64,000 nucleotides of DNA from Frigidibacter sp. (lineage in GTDB: Bacteria; Pseudomonadota; Alphaproteobacteria; Rhodobacterales; Rhodobacteraceae), in assembly GCF_030695035.1 (NCBI RefSeq), contig NZ_JAUYTT010000025.1:62001-126000 (forward strand), read 5' to 3'. The position numbers and the translations under genes are program-made. Below are positions 8,464 to 17,927 of the stretch, piece by piece. The notes below the pieces were generated by a model. That model saw nothing but the letters and a program-made list of their open reading frames with translations, did not search any database and was not told the DNA's origin. The first letter of the stretch is position 1; every line of letters begins with the position of its first letter.

Positions 8464-10020
8464 TTATTCCATCTCAATCGTTCCCGGCGGTTTCGAGGTG
8501 ATGTCATACATCACCCGGTTGATGCCGCGGACCTCGTTGATGATCCGCGTCGCCGTCTCGCCCAGGAAGTCATGGGTGAAGGGGTAGTAATCCGCCGTCA
8601 TCCCGTCGACCGAGGTCACGGCGCGCAAGCTGCAGGCGAATTCATAGGTGCGCCCGTCGCCCATCACGCCCACGGTCTTCACCGGCAGGATCGCCACGAA
8701 AGCCTGCCAGATTTCGTCGTAGAGCCCATGCTTGCGGATCTGGTCGATATAGACCGCATCGGCCTGGCGCAGGATCTCCAGCTTCTCGCGGGTGATCTCG
8801 CCGGGGCAACGGATCGCAAGGCCGGGGCCGGGGAAGGGGTGGCGGCCGATGAAGCTTTCGGGCAGGCCAAGCTCGCGGCCCAGGGCGCGGACCTCGTCCT
8901 TGAACAGCTCGCGCAGCGGCTCGACCAGCTTCAACCCCATCTTTTCCGGCAGCCCGCCGACATTGTGGTGCGACTTGATGGTGACCGAGGGCCCGCCCGA
9001 GAAGCTGACCGATTCGATCACGTCGGGATAGAGCGTGCCTTGGGCCAGGAATTTCGCGCCGCCCACCTCATGCGCGTGTTTCTGGAACACGTCGATGAAC
9101 AGCCGCCCGATGGTCTTGCGCTTGACCTCGGGGTCGGACACGCCCTCCAGCTCGCCAAGGAACAGGTCCGATTCATCGGCATGGATCAGCGGAATGTTGT
9201 AGGTGTCGCGGAACATGGTCAGCACCTGTTCCGCCTCCCCCAGCCGAAGCAGCCCGTGATCGACGAAGACGCAAGTGAGCTGGTCGCCGATCGCCTCATG
9301 GATCAGCACGGCGGCCACCGAGGAATCGACGCCGCCCGAAAGCCCGCAGATCACCTTGGCATCGCCCACCTGTTCGCGGATCTTGCGGATCGCCTCGTCG
9401 CGGTAGGCGTCCATTGTCCAGTCGCCCTTGAAGCCGGCCAGCCGCACGAAATTCTCGTAGAGCTTCGCGCCCTTGGGGGTGTGATGCACCTCGGGGTGGA
9501 ACTGCACGGCGTAGAAATGGCGGTCCGGGTCGGCGGTGATGGCGAAGGGGGCGTTGGGCGAGGTGCCGAACACCCGGAACCCCGGCGCGATGGCGGAGAC
9601 ATGATCACCATGGCTCATCCATACCTGCTCGCGCCCCTCGGCGAACCAGCCCTCCAGCAGCGGCAGCGCCTCGGGCTCGGGCGTCACATAGGCGCGGCCG
9701 AACTCGGCCGTCTTGTGGCCGCGTTCGACGCGGCCCCCAAGGCAATGCATCATCACCTGCTGGCCGTAGCAGATGCCAAGCACCGGCACGCCAAGGTTGA
9801 ACACGCCCTCGGGCGGCATCGGCGCGCCTTCCGCGAAGACCGAGGCCGGCCCGCCCGACAGGATCACCGCGCGAGGCGCGAAGTCCTGCAGAAAGGCATC
9901 GGTCACCTTCTGGAAGGGATGGATTTCGCAATAGACATTCAGCTCGCGCAGGCGCCGGGCGATGAGCTGCGTGACTTGCGATCCGAAGTCGATGATGAGG
10001 AGGCGATCATGCTGGGTCAT
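8464..10020 (-). CDS. guaA: GMP synthase (glutamine-hydrolysing)
   Basis: 518 residues. It converts XMP to GMP with ATP and glutamine in purine synthesis. The N-terminal class I amidotransferase domain shows the nucleophile Cys84 in GICYGQQ and the His175/Glu177 pair in QFHPE. The PP-loop ATP pyrophosphatase motif SGGVDSS is at 228-234, and the C-terminal dimerisation domain ends in a conserved [12 protein letters not shown] 10020 matches the family N-terminus (LLIIDFGSQ); the longer open frame upstream covers a repeat element and is non-coding. It is transcribed divergently from the MttB-family gene. Confidence 0.97.
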   Translation of the reverse strand: MTQHDRLLIIDFGSQVTQLIARRLRELNVYCEIHPFQKVTDAFLQDFAPRAVILSGGPASVFAEGAPMPPEGVFNLGVPVLGICYGQQVMMHCLGGRVERGHKTAEFGRAYVTPEPEALPLLEGWFAEGREQVWMSHGDHVSAIAPGFRVFGTSPNAPFAITADPDRHFYAVQFHPEVHHTPKGAKLYENFVRLAGFKGDWTMDAYRDEAIRKIREQVGDAKVICGLSGGVDSSVAAVLIHEAIGDQLTCVFVDHGLLRLGEAEQVLTMFRDTYNIPLIHADESDLFLGELEGVSDPEVKRKTIGRLFIDVFQKHAHEVGGAKFLAQGTLYPDVIESVSFSGGPSVTIKSHHNVGGLPEKMGLKLVEPLRELFKDEVRALGRELGLPESFIGRHPFPGPGLAIRCPGEITREKLEILRQADAVYIDQIRKHGLYDEIWQAFVAILPVKTVGVMGDGRTYEFACSLRAVTSVDGMTADYYPFTHDFLGETATRIINEVRGINRVMYDITSKPPGTIEME

Positions 10021-10088
10021 GAATGGGGAATATGGCCTTCCCCGCTGGCGTGCAAGAGGCCCGCGCGGTGTTTTGGCCAGCCGCGGAC

Positions 10089-10149
10089 GGGGGGCTGCCT
10101 GCCCCCCGGGCCTTCGGCCTCCCCCCGGGGATACTTGAGCAAAGAAGAG
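10089..10149 (+). repeat. Intergenic hairpin element, copy A
   Basis: A stem GGGGGGC-TGCCT-GCCCCCC is followed by CCCCCCGGGGATACTTGAG and AAAGAAGA. Three other clear copies and one degenerate copy occur at 21644, 26471, 48735 and 59964. This copy lies in the 245-bp gap between the divergent guaA and MttB-family genes, about 70 bp upstream of guaA. Confidence 0.7.
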
Positions 10150-10265
10150 GGGGAGCCGGGCGGGGGCGCATGTCGTTTTTTGGTGCCGGATGCCGGAAAC
10201 CGACATCGAGGGGCGCCGGATCGGAGTAGAACCTTTGGCAAAGCCCGTGATGGAGGACTGGTGCG

Positions 10266-11807
10266 ATGAATGAACAGGCAGGACGGCGGGCGCGGGGCGG
10301 GGGCGGCGCGGCGCGGCGGGCAGAGCGCAGCGCGGTGCATTTCGAGACCGCGCGGTTCATCGAACGCAACATCCCCAACCTCGAGATCCTGAACGAGGAG
10401 GCGCTGGAGCTCATCGAGCGCAATGCCGAGACGGTCCTGGCCGAGATCGGGGTGAACTTCGTCGAGAATCCGGGCGCGCTGGAGCTCTGGCGCGCGGCGG
10501 GGGCGGATGTGCAGGGTGAGCGGGTGCGGATCCCGCGCGGCCTTGCGCGGCAACTGTGCGCGACGGCGCCAAACCGCATCGTGCAGCACGCGCGCAACCC
10601 TGAGCGGACGGTGGAGATTGGCGGGCGGTCGCTGGTGCTGGCCCCGGTCTATGGCCCGCCCTTCGTGCGCGATGCCTCGGGCGGGCGGCGCTACGCGACG
10701 ATGGCGGATTTCAACAACTTCGTGAAGCTCGGCTACATGTCGAAATGGCTGCATCATTCGGGTGGCACCGTCTGCGAGCCGACCGATGTACCGGTGAACA
10801 AGCGACATCTGGACATGCTGTTCGCGCACATGACCCTCAGCGACAAGCCCTACATGGGATCGGTCACCGAACCCAGCCGGGCGGCGGATTCGGTCGAGAT
10901 GTCGAAGATCCTGTTCGGGGCGGAGTTCGTGGGCCAGAACACGGTGATGACCAGCCTGATCAACATCAACTCTCCGATGACCTTCGACGGGATCATGATG
11001 GGCGCGCTGGAGGTCTATGCGAAGGCGGGTCAGGCCTGCATCATCTCGCCCTTCATCGTCGGTGGCGCGATGGCGCCGGTGTCGGTGGCAGGCACGCTGA
11101 CGCAGGTTCTGGCCGAGGTGCTGGCGGGGGTCGCCTATAGCCAGCTGGTGCGCAAGGGCGCGCCGGTGATCTTCGGGGCCTTCGTGACGTCCATCGACAT
11201 GAACTCCGGTGCGCCGACCTTCGGCACGCCGGAAGCCAGCCACATCACCTATGGCGCGGGGCAACTGGCGCGGCGGCTGGGGCTGCCCTATCGCAGCGCC
11301 GGGGCGTTCTGCGGATCGAAGCTGCCCGATGCGCAGGCGGCCTACGAATCGGCCAACAGCCTGAATATGGGGCTGCTGTCGGGCGTGAACTTCATGCTGC
11401 ATGCCTGCGGCTGGCTGGAGGGGGGGCTGGTCTCCTCCTACGAGAAATTCGTGATGGATGCCGATCAACTGGGCATCTTGCACCGCCTCGCCGCCGGGGT
11501 GCAGGTGGATGAGGAAGCGCAGGCGATGGATGCGATCCGCGAGGTGGGGCCGAGCGGGCATTACCTTGGCTGCGCGCATACGCAGGCGAATTTCAAGGAT
11601 GCGTTCTGGCGCACCGACCTTCTGGACTACAAACCCTTCGAGACCTGGGAGGAGGAGGGCGCGCGCGATACCGTGGCGCTGGCCTCCGAGCGGGTGAAGA
11701 AGCTGCTGGCGGATTACCAGAAACCGGCCATTGATCCGGCCGTGGAAGAGGCGCTGGCCGAGTATGTCGCGCAGAAGAAGGCGGGCATGGCGGACGCCTT
11801 CCTCTAG
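10266..11807 (+). CDS. Trimethylamine methyltransferase (MttB) family protein, non-pyrrolysine type
   Basis: 513 residues, normal length for the family. The body matches COG5598 MttB-like methyltransferases ([50 protein letters not shown]). Archaeal MttB has an in-frame amber codon for pyrrolysine; this frame is uninterrupted, so it belongs to the larger non-Pyl group that includes glycine betaine methyltransferase MtgB. The N-terminal 25 residues are Gly/Arg-rich and not part of the barrel. ATG 10266 follows GGAGGAC. No corrinoid protein or MtvA/MtbA partner gene is adjacent, so the methyl acceptor and substrate (a quaternary amine is likely) are inferred only. Confidence 0.88.
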   Translation: MNEQAGRRARGGGGAARRAERSAVHFETARFIERNIPNLEILNEEALELIERNAETVLAEIGVNFVENPGALELWRAAGADVQGERVRIPRGLARQLCATAPNRIVQHARNPERTVEIGGRSLVLAPVYGPPFVRDASGGRRYATMADFNNFVKLGYMSKWLHHSGGTVCEPTDVPVNKRHLDMLFAHMTLSDKPYMGSVTEPSRAADSVEMSKILFGAEFVGQNTVMTSLININSPMTFDGIMMGALEVYAKAGQACIISPFIVGGAMAPVSVAGTLTQVLAEVLAGVAYSQLVRKGAPVIFGAFVTSIDMNSGAPTFGTPEASHITYGAGQLARRLGLPYRSAGAFCGSKLPDAQAAYESANSLNMGLLSGVNFMLHACGWLEGGLVSSYEKFVMDADQLGILHRLAAGVQVDEEAQAMDAIREVGPSGHYLGCAHTQANFKDAFWRTDLLDYKPFETWEEEGARDTVALASERVKKLLADYQKPAIDPAVEEALAEYVAQKKAGMADAFL

Positions 11808-11833
11808 GTTTGTTGCGAAATCAGAAACGAATG

Positions 11834-11865
11834 AAAGGGCGCCCCGAAGGGTGCCCTTTCGTTTT
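11834..11865 (+). terminator. Terminator after MttB-family gene
   Basis: An 11-bp stem AAAGGGCGCCC / GGGTGCCCTTT with loop CGAA and one G-U pair is followed by CGTTTT. It lies between convergent genes and may serve both strands. Confidence 0.88.
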
Positions 11866-11880
11866 ATGCGCTACGTTTCG

Positions 11881-12225
11881 TCACGCCCCTGTCGTCGCGG
11901 GACGTGGCAGCAGCCGCACCTCTGCCATCATCGCGATCAGCACCTCGATATGCCGGGCCACCGAATAGCGGCCATCGCCGGCCTTGCGCGTCTCCTCCAG
12001 CATCGCCTCCTCGGTCAGCAGCGCATCCAGTGCCCGTTCCGGTGCGGGTGGATGCGGCAGCCGCATCAAGCGCTTGAGGTCGCGGTTGCGGTTGTATTCC
12101 ACAAGGCCGGCCCGTGCGGCGCGGATCAGCAGCGCCGGGCGGCGCAGCCCGGTGACGAGGAGGGCGAGCGGGTGAGTGGCGGGCATGGCTGCCTCGGTGG
12201 CGGGAGGAGTAGCTGGGCCGGTCAT
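11881..12225 (-). CDS. DUF6477 family protein
   Basis: 114 residues, function unknown. The conserved part is LLVTGLRRPALLIRAARAGL followed by YNRNRDLKRLMR and a C-terminal helical stretch with EEAMLEETRKAGDGRYSVARH, as in small Rhodobacterales proteins grouped as DUF6477. The start ATG 12225 follows AAAGGGA; the frame remains open further upstream without family similarity. It is divergent from the GafA-like gene across a 222-bp spacer, an arrangement I recall as common in this order. A role beside the GafA-like regulator is possible but not shown by the sequence. Confidence 0.75.
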   Translation of the reverse strand: MTGPATPPATEAAMPATHPLALLVTGLRRPALLIRAARAGLVEYNRNRDLKRLMRLPHPPAPERALDALLTEEAMLEETRKAGDGRYSVARHIEVLIAMMAEVRLLPRPATTGA

Positions 12226-12361
12226 GTCTGGTCCCTTTCTGAAGGTGATGACGGACCATGCAATGGCCTGTAGGGGCGTTGCGCAAATTGCACTGCCCCC
12301 GTTCGCTGGTTTCGGCCTGTGTTCATGTTTTGGAAACAATTATGGCTCTGACCTGTGGAGA

Positions 12362-12376
12362 TTAACGAACGGGTAA
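12362..12376. promoter_or_regulatory. Near-consensus CtrA site (TTAA-N7-GTAA)
   Basis: TTAACGAACGGGTAA matches 7 of 8 defined bases of the CtrA box TTAA-N7-TTAA. It lies 71 bp upstream of the GafA-like start, in the spacer shared with the DUF6477 gene. CtrA control of gafA is known from Rhodobacter capsulatus; use of this site here is inference. Confidence 0.45.
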
Positions 12377-12447
12377 CCATTGCAACCCACGGTTGAAATC
12401 GTTCACGACCTGCGGCGATGCAGCCGCAGCAGATACGGGGGAAGACC

Positions 12448-13554
12448 ATGACCATGTCCGTGGAGCTCGCTTCGGCGATGCCTGCCTGGCTGCCCGATGG
12501 CGCGCGGCTCTATCTGCGGCATATCGAGGGTGGCCAGTCGATCCGCGAGATTGCGCGGGCCGAGGGCTGCCACGCCTCGACGATCCTGCGCCGGGTGCGG
12601 CGCATCGAGAACCGCCGCGACGATCCCTTGGTGGACGAGGCGCTGTCGCGGCTCGGCCACCCCGACCACCCCACCCCAGCCAAGGATACCCCGCCGATGA
12701 GCGCACCGATCCGTACCCCCCTCGCCGCACCTGAAGAGCAGACCGTGCTGCGCGAGGCGCGGCGGGTGCTGCGCCGGCTGTGCGAGCCCGGGGCGATCCT
12801 TGCCGTCGCGCCCGACATGGAGAAGGCGGCAGTCCTGAAGGGCGCGGTCCGCATCGCGGTGACCGAGCGCACCGCGGCGCAGGCCTTCGCGCTGAAGGAC
12901 TGGATCGCCTGCGCCCGCCAGCAGGGCCGGGTCGGGATCTATGAGATCACCGCGGCGGGGCGGGCGGCGCTGAAGCGGATGCTGGCAGAGGAGGCGGGCG
13001 GGTTTGCCGAGGCGCAGGCGGGGTTCGACCCGCAGCCCTTTGCCGATCAGCACCGGGTCTGGGCCGAACGCTCGGTGATGGAGCCGGGCGGGGAGGAGCC
13101 GCGGCGGCTGCGGGTCAATCTTGCCGAAAGCCCGCTGGCGGTGCTGGCCCGGCGGCGCGAGAAGGATGGCCAGCCGTTCCTGACGCCCGACCTGGTGGCG
13201 GCCGCCGAACGGCTGCGCGAGGATTTCGAGCTGGCGCAGATGGGCCCGCGCGTCGCGCAGAACTGGGACCGGTTCCTCACCAGCGGCGACCGCGGCAGCT
13301 TTCAGCCCGAGGGTGGCCCGGCGGAAGGCCCCCGCCGCGCCCGCGACCGGGTGGCGGCGGCTTTGCGCGACCTTGGTCCCGGCCTTGGCGACATGGCGCT
13401 GCGCTGCTGCTGCTATCTGGAGGGGCTGGAGACGGCCGAGCGCCGGATGGGCTGGTCGGCGCGATCCGGCAAGATCGTGCTGCGCATCGCGCTGATGCGG
13501 CTGAAACGGCATTACGACGAGACTTATGGTGGGGCCTCACCGATGATCGGCTAA
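12448..13554 (+). CDS. gafA: DUF6456 / helix-turn-helix protein, GafA-like gene transfer agent activator
   Basis: 368 residues. The N-terminal third contains a helix-turn-helix (about 20-55: IEGGQSIREIARAEGCHASTILRRVRR). A variable middle follows, then a C-terminal DUF6456 domain (about 215-360: SPLAVLARRREKDGQPFLTPDLV through MALRCCCYLEGLE and MGWSARSGKIVLRIAL). This two-part layout is that of GafA, the direct activator of the Rhodobacter gene transfer agent; in Caulobacter the equivalent parts are separate proteins, GafY and GafZ. ATG 12448 is chosen for its GGGGGAAG at good spacing over the in-frame ATG 12418. It is divergent from DUF6477 and convergent with lexA. No capsid genes are in the window. 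The gene name is an inference from domain order. Confidence 0.72.
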   Translation: MTMSVELASAMPAWLPDGARLYLRHIEGGQSIREIARAEGCHASTILRRVRRIENRRDDPLVDEALSRLGHPDHPTPAKDTPPMSAPIRTPLAAPEEQTVLREARRVLRRLCEPGAILAVAPDMEKAAVLKGAVRIAVTERTAAQAFALKDWIACARQQGRVGIYEITAAGRAALKRMLAEEAGGFAEAQAGFDPQPFADQHRVWAERSVMEPGGEEPRRLRVNLAESPLAVLARRREKDGQPFLTPDLVAAAERLREDFELAQMGPRVAQNWDRFLTSGDRGSFQPEGGPAEGPRRARDRVAAALRDLGPGLGDMALRCCCYLEGLETAERRMGWSARSGKIVLRIALMRLKRHYDETYGGASPMIG

Positions 13555-13692
13555 CAAGGGGCGCTGATATCAGCCCAAGAGCCGACCATGATCTGGAAAG
13601 GCATCTGGTATCCGGCACCACCGCGCCCGACCGCAACGAGCCAAGCCTCGTTACCGCCCCTCAGTCACGGCGCTTCCTGCGCCGTCCCGTCC

Positions 13693-14406
13693 TTAGTAGC
13701 TGCGGATCAGCCCGACCAGACGGCCCTGCACCTTCACCGCATGGTCGGGCAGCATCCGCGTTTCATAGGCCGGGTTCGCCGCCTCCAGCGCGATCATCCC
13801 GCCCTTGCGGCGGAAGCGCTTCAGCGTTGCTTCGGCCCCCTCGACCAGCGCCACCACGATATCGCCATTCTCGGCGGTGGACTGTTCGCGGATCACCACG
13901 ATGTCGCCATCGTTGATCCCGGCCTCGATCATCGAATCGCCCTTCACCTCCAGCGCGTAATGCTGGCCGCGCCCCGAAAGCATCGAGCCCGGGACGGCGA
14001 TATGGTGCGACACCTCGGAGATCGCCTCGATCGGCACACCGGCGGCGATGCGGCCCATGACCGGCACTTCCATCGAATGCATGGCGGCGACAGACATGGC
14101 CCCGGCGGGCGGGTCCACCCGGTCGCCCTCGATCACGCGGGGGGTGAAGGCGGCGGGCTCTGCGGCGGCGGCGGCGCGGCTGCGCTCCATCGCCTCGGGC
14201 AGTTTCACGATCTCGATGGCGCGGGCGCGGTGGGCAAGGCGGCGGATGAAGCCCCGCTCCTCCAGCGCCGTGATCAGCCGGTGGATGCCGGATTTCGACC
14301 GCAGGTCCAGCGCCTCCTTCATTTCGTCGAATGAGGGGGGAACGCCGTCATGGTCCATCCGTTTCTGGATGAAGTCCAAGAGTTCCAGTTGCTTGCGTGT
14401 CAGCAT
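13693..14406 (-). CDS. lexA: LexA SOS repressor / autoprotease
   Basis: 237 residues. An N-terminal winged helix ([16 protein letters not shown], then [20 protein letters not shown]) binds SOS boxes. The C-terminal peptidase domain shows the self-cleavage bond Ala122-Gly123 (RIAAGVP), catalytic Ser158 ([10 protein letters not shown]) and Lys196 (TLKRF). RecA-stimulated self-cleavage derepresses DNA repair genes. An SOS box lies 43-57 bp upstream, so autoregulation is expected. It is the last gene of the trpG-to-moeA run on this strand but is separated from moeA by 84 bp containing that operator, so it has its own promoter. Confidence 0.97.
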   Translation of the reverse strand: MLTRKQLELLDFIQKRMDHDGVPPSFDEMKEALDLRSKSGIHRLITALEERGFIRRLAHRARAIEIVKLPEAMERSRAAAAAEPAAFTPRVIEGDRVDPPAGAMSVAAMHSMEVPVMGRIAAGVPIEAISEVSHHIAVPGSMLSGRGQHYALEVKGDSMIEAGINDGDIVVIREQSTAENGDIVVALVEGAEATLKRFRRKGGMIALEAANPAYETRMLPDHAVKVQGRLVGLIRSY

Positions 14407-14448
14407 CGCCTATCCCCCGCGCATCCGGGCCAAGCCCGTTTCCCGAAT

Positions 14449-14463
14449 GTTCTAACCGCGTTC
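14449..14463 (-). promoter_or_regulatory. SOS (LexA) box GTTC-N7-GTTC
   Basis: GTTCTAACCGCGTTC is an exact match to the alphaproteobacterial LexA-binding direct repeat. It lies in the 84-bp gap between the moeA stop and the lexA start, where an autoregulatory operator of lexA is expected. Confidence 0.88.
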
Positions 14464-14490
14464 CCGTTTTGTGTCAACGGTTTCGACGGC

Positions 14491-15672
14491 TTATAGCGTG
14501 ATGTACTCGACCACGCCGCCCGCCGCGCGGGGCCCATCCTCGGCAGGCCGGATCAGCAGCGCCACCGCCTCGGTCAGCAGCCGCAGGCGCGAGCTGTCCT
14601 GGCTGGCAAAGGGCGTGATGCGGGGCAGGCCGTCGCCGGCCTCCAGCGCTGAGCGCATGTAATGCGCGCGGGGGCCGTTGGCCTGCAGATCCTCGGCCAG
14701 CACCGCGCGCTGCGTCGCCACCACCCCCGGCAGCCCCTGCATCGCCGCCAGCAGCGGCAGCAGGAACAGATGCGCGCAGACGATGGAGGAGACAGGGTTG
14801 CCCGGCAGCCCCAGCATCACCGCGCCGCCAAGCTTGCCCGCCATCAGCGGCTTGCCGGGGCGCATGGCGATCTTCCAGAAGGCGCGCTCCATCCCCAGAT
14901 CGGCGGCGACCTTGCCGACGAGGTCATGATCCCCGACCGAGGCGCCGCCGATGGTGACGATCACATCCGCCCCCTCCGTCAGCGCAAAGCACTGCCGCAG
15001 GCTCGCCTCGTTGTCGCGCGCGATCGGCAGCATCCGCACCTTGGCGCCCGCCGCCTCGGCCATTGCCGCCAGCGCAAAGCCGTTCGAGGCAACGATCTGG
15101 TCGGGCGCGGGTTGCTCGCCCGGCATCACCAGCTCATCCCCTGTGGCGAGGATCGCCACCTCGGGCCGCCGCGCGACGGTAAGTTCGGGCAGGTTCATGC
15201 TGGCCAGCAGCGCAAGCTCCACCGGCCGCAAGCGGCGGGGGGCGGACAGGGCATCGCCCGCGCGGAAATCGGCGCCCTGCGGGCGGATATGGGTTTGCGC
15301 TTCCAGCTTGCCCCCAAGGGCGATGCGGTCGCCCTCGCGGGTCACATCCTCTTGCAGCACGACGCGCTCCGCCCCCTGCGGCACTGGCGCGCCAGTAAAG
15401 ATGCGGGCGGCGGTTCCGGGGGCGATGATGCCGGAAAAGCCATGCCCCGCGCCCGCCTCGCCCTGTACGGTCAGGACCGCGCCGGGGACATGGTCGGCCT
15501 CGAGGATCGCATAGCCATCCATCGCCGAGGCGGCAAAGGGCGGCTGGTCGCGCTTGGCCTGCGCTGGATGCAGCAGCACCCGTCCGGCCGCGGCGCGCAG
15601 GGCAACCTGCTCGGGCACCGGCTTCGGCGCGAGCACGAGCACGCGGGCGAGCGCTTCGGCGACGGAGATCAC
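14491..15672 (-). CDS. moeA: Molybdopterin molybdenumtransferase
   Basis: 393 residues. MoeA inserts molybdate into adenylated molybdopterin, the last general step of molybdenum cofactor synthesis. Visible signatures are the N-terminal MISVAEALA, the ATGDEL motif ([15 protein letters not shown]), [12 protein letters not shown] in the MPT-binding domain, and the [11 protein letters not shown] motif. Its start overlaps the moaC stop by 4 bp (ATGA), so it is translationally coupled in the trp-moa operon. Its terminal residues end at 14491, just before the lexA operator. Confidence 0.96.
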   Translation of the reverse strand: MISVAEALARVLVLAPKPVPEQVALRAAAGRVLLHPAQAKRDQPPFAASAMDGYAILEADHVPGAVLTVQGEAGAGHGFSGIIAPGTAARIFTGAPVPQGAERVVLQEDVTREGDRIALGGKLEAQTHIRPQGADFRAGDALSAPRRLRPVELALLASMNLPELTVARRPEVAILATGDELVMPGEQPAPDQIVASNGFALAAMAEAAGAKVRMLPIARDNEASLRQCFALTEGADVIVTIGGASVGDHDLVGKVAADLGMERAFWKIAMRPGKPLMAGKLGGAVMLGLPGNPVSSIVCAHLFLLPLLAAMQGLPGVVATQRAVLAEDLQANGPRAHYMRSALEAGDGLPRITPFASQDSSRLRLLTEAVALLIRPAEDGPRAAGGVVEYITL

Positions 15673-16145
15673 GGCGCGGCCTCGTAACGGCCGGATTTGC
15701 CGCCTGCTTTAAGAACGACGCGCAACCCCTCTATCCGCATGGATTTTTCGGCGGCCTTGAGCATGTCGTAGACCGTCAACGCCGCGACCGACACGGCCGT
15801 CAGCGCTTCCATCTCCACTCCGGTCTGGCCGGTGGTCTTGACGGTGGCGGTGATGCGCACGCCGGGCAGACTTTCGTCTGCTGTAAGCTCCACGGACACC
15901 TTGGTGATCGGCAGCGGGTGGCAGAGCGGGATCAGGTCGGCGGTCTTCTTGGCCGCCATGATCCCCGCCAGCCGTGCGACCCCGAGCACGTCGCCCTTCT
16001 TCGCGGTGCCGGCGATGACCAGCGCCAAGGTCTCAGCCTTCATGACCACGCAGCCCTCCGCCACCGCCACCCGGTCCGTCACCGCCTTGTCCGAGACATC
16101 GACCATATGCGCTTGGCCTTCGGCATCGAAATGGGTGAGGGTCAT
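15669..16145 (-). CDS. moaC: Cyclic pyranopterin monophosphate synthase
   Basis: 158 residues, normal length. MoaC converts the MoaA product to cPMP, the first stable precursor of molybdenum cofactor. Family motifs seen are [18 protein letters not shown], the LCHPLPIT loop, and the strongly conserved [20 protein letters not shown] segment leading to the catalytic Lys. The start overlaps the trpC stop by 4 bp and the stop overlaps the moeA start by 4 bp. This trpC-moaC-moeA coupling is a common alphaproteobacterial arrangement. Confidence 0.97.
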   Translation of the reverse strand: MTLTHFDAEGQAHMVDVSDKAVTDRVAVAEGCVVMKAETLALVIAGTAKKGDVLGVARLAGIMAAKKTADLIPLCHPLPITKVSVELTADESLPGVRITATVKTTGQTGVEMEALTAVSVAALTVYDMLKAAEKSMRIEGLRVVLKAGGKSGRYEAAP

Positions 16146-16960
16146 GCGGTGCCCCCATCTGCCGGGGTCTGCACGGGGTTCGCCAGAATCGCGCGGGTGG
16201 CCGCCGTCACATCCGCCTGCCGCATCAGGCTTTCGCCGATGAGGAAAGAGCGGGCCCCGACCTCGGCCATCGCCGCCAGATCGGTGGGGGTGAAGAGGCC
16301 GCTTTCGCAGACCAGCCGCCGGTCAGCCGGCAGGCGCGGGGCCAGACGGCGGGTGGTGTCCAGCGTCACCTCGAAGGTCTTGAGGTTGCGGTTGTTGACG
16401 CCGATCAGCGGCGATTGCAGGGCGAGCGCGCGGTCCAGTTCGTCCTCGTCATGCACCTCGATCAGCACATCCATGCCCCAGGCTTGCGCTGCGGCTTCCA
16501 ACTCGGCCGCCTGCTGGTCCGACACGCTCGCCATGATGATCAGGATGCAATCGCCGCCCCAGGCCCGCGCCTCGGCGACCTGATAGGTGTCGTAGAGGAA
16601 ATCCTTGCGCAGGCACGGCAGATCGCAGGCGGCGCGGGCGGCGGTCAGGAACTCCGGCGCGCCCTGGAAGGAGGGGCTGTCGGTCAGCACCGACAGGCAG
16701 GTCGCACCGCCCGCCGCATAGGCCCGGGCCAGCGATGCTGGGTCGAAATCGGCGCGGATCAGGCCCTTGGAGGGGCTGGCCTTCTTGATCTCGGCGATGA
16801 GGCCATAGCCTGTGACCGAGGCCGCAGCGAGCGCCGCCGCAAAGCCGCGGGGCGGGTTCGCGGTGCGGGCCGCGTCCTCTACTCCGGCGAGGGGACGGGC
16901 CGCCTTGGCGGCAGCGATTTCATCCAGCTTGTAGCGCTTGATCTTGTCGAGAATATCCAT
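16142..16960 (-). CDS. trpC: Indole-3-glycerol phosphate synthase
   Basis: 272 residues, single-domain form without the TrpF fusion. It catalyses closure of the indole ring from CdRP in tryptophan synthesis. The TIM-barrel signatures are [15 protein letters not shown], the catalytic [13 protein letters not shown] near residue 55-70, [22 protein letters not shown] and CESGL. ATG 16960 is the family start; the frame stays open upstream through repeat-rich non-coding DNA. It overlaps moaC by 4 bp. Unlike the other joints of this operon, a 301-bp gap separates it from ung. Confidence 0.97.
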   Translation of the reverse strand: MDILDKIKRYKLDEIAAAKAARPLAGVEDAARTANPPRGFAAALAAASVTGYGLIAEIKKASPSKGLIRADFDPASLARAYAAGGATCLSVLTDSPSFQGAPEFLTAARAACDLPCLRKDFLYDTYQVAEARAWGGDCILIIMASVSDQQAAELEAAAQAWGMDVLIEVHDEDELDRALALQSPLIGVNNRNLKTFEVTLDTTRRLAPRLPADRRLVCESGLFTPTDLAAMAEVGARSFLIGESLMRQADVTAATRAILANPVQTPADGGTA

Positions 16961-17054
16961 GCGGCTTTCATAGCGGGGCGGGGCGGGCTTGGGAAGGGAG
17001 GGGCGGTGTGACCTCTCCGCTCCCTTGTCGTTCTTGGTGCGCCGGTGGCCTCTT

Positions 17055-17145
17055 GCAGAATTTCGGCTGTCGACGAAATTCTGCTGTGCCCGCCCTGCGG
17101 GGGGTGGGCACAATCGTGCCCACCCGGGCGGGCCCATCAGAATTT
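17055..17145. repeat. Compound palindromic element
   Basis: GCAGAATTTCG (17055-17065) and CGAAATTCTGC (17074-17084) form a perfect 11-bp inverted repeat. A third related arm CAGAATTTGG is at 17138-17147. Between them is a perfect 10-bp hairpin GGGTGGGCAC-AATC-GTGCCCACCC (17102-17125), flanked by a complementary TGTGCCCGCCC and GGGCGGGCCCA. The modular form suggests a repeated extragenic element. Confidence 0.65.
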
Positions 17146-17210
17146 GGAGCCGTTCGGACCAAGCTTCACCCCCCTTGCCCTGCGGCTTGCGCCTCCGGGC
17201 AACCGTCGCG

Positions 17211-17235
17211 GGGGACTTGCCACTGGCAAGTCCCC
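17211..17235. repeat. Perfect 11-bp hairpin downstream of ung
   Basis: GGGGACTTGCC-ACT-GGCAAGTCCCC begins 27 bp after the ung stop on the minus strand. It lacks a T-tract in either direction, so it may protect or structure the mRNA rather than terminate it. Confidence 0.6.
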
Positions 17236-17261
17236 TGTTCGCGCCGAAACAGGCTTTCAGG

Positions 17262-17927
17262 TCACCCCGCCCAGTCGACTGGCACATCCCCCTCCGCCAC
17301 CAACCAGTCATTGATCCGGCTGAACGGGCGCGAGCCGAAGAACCCCCGCCGCGCCGACAGGGGCGAGGGATGCGCCGTCTCGATCCGCAGATGCGCACCC
17401 TGCGGCGGCGGCACAATCGCCGCGCTCGCCTTCTGCGCATGGGCGCCCCAGAGCAGGAAGGCCGCCCGGTGCCGCGCCGAGACATCCGCCAGCACCTCCG
17501 CCGCCAGCCGGTCCCATCCCCACCGCGCATGGGCCCCGGCCGCCCCGGCGGGCACGCTCAAAGCCGTGTTCAGCAGCAGCACGCCCTGCCGCGCCCAATG
17601 CGACAGGTCGCCATCCGCCGGGCGCGCGCCGATATCGCCTTCCATCTCGCGGTAGATATTCGCCAGCGACCGCGGCAGCGCCACCCCAGGCGCCACCGAG
17701 AAGGCGAGGCCATTGGCATGGCCCGGCGTGGGGTAGGGGTCTTGGCCGAGGATCACCACCCGCACCGCATCCCGCGGGGTCAGCGCCAGCGCGGCAAAGC
17801 GCTGCGGGGCGGGGGGCAGCACCGGCCCCGGCTCAGAGGCCAGCCGGGCAGCAATCCCCGGCCAGTCCCGCGCGAAGAAGGGCAGATGGCCCCAGCCTGC
17901 CGCAACCACCTCCGCTGGCGCATTCAT
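17262..17927 (-). CDS. ung: Uracil-DNA glycosylase, family 1
   Basis: 221 residues. It removes uracil from DNA as the first step of base excision repair. The water-activating loop [17 protein letters not shown] is at residues 61-77 with catalytic Asp63, and the C-terminal minor-groove loop [21 protein letters not shown] carries the catalytic His. The start overlaps the trpD stop (ATGA), so it is coupled to tryptophan genes with no metabolic link. The 301-bp palindromic spacer follows. The position inside the trp run looks like an insertion in the usual trpD-trpC order. Confidence 0.96.
   Translation of the reverse strand: MNAPAEVVAAGWGHLPFFARDWPGIAARLASEPGPVLPPAPQRFAALALTPRDAVRVVILGQDPYPTPGHANGLAFSVAPGVALPRSLANIYREMEGDIGARPADGDLSHWARQGVLLLNTALSVPAGAAGAHARWGWDRLAAEVLADVSARHRAAFLLWGAHAQKASAAIVPPPQGAHLRIETAHPSPLSARRGFFGSRPFSRINDWLVAEGDVPVDWAG

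Larger units (their letters stand above)
16961..17261. other. 301-bp non-coding spacer between ung and trpC, dense in palindromes
   Basis: No gene is supported here. The spacer holds four nested or adjacent inverted repeats at 17055-17084, 17076-17145, 17102-17125 and 17211-17235, plus CCTGTT/AACAGG arms near 17235-17253. It interrupts an otherwise tightly packed operon. Confidence 0.7.

Noticed and set aside
8398-10269. 623-codon open frame on the plus strand
   Set aside because: Antisense to guaA, whose motifs are complete.
10266-11807. Pyrrolysine-containing MttB
   Set aside because: The reading frame has no internal TAG, and no pyl genes are near.
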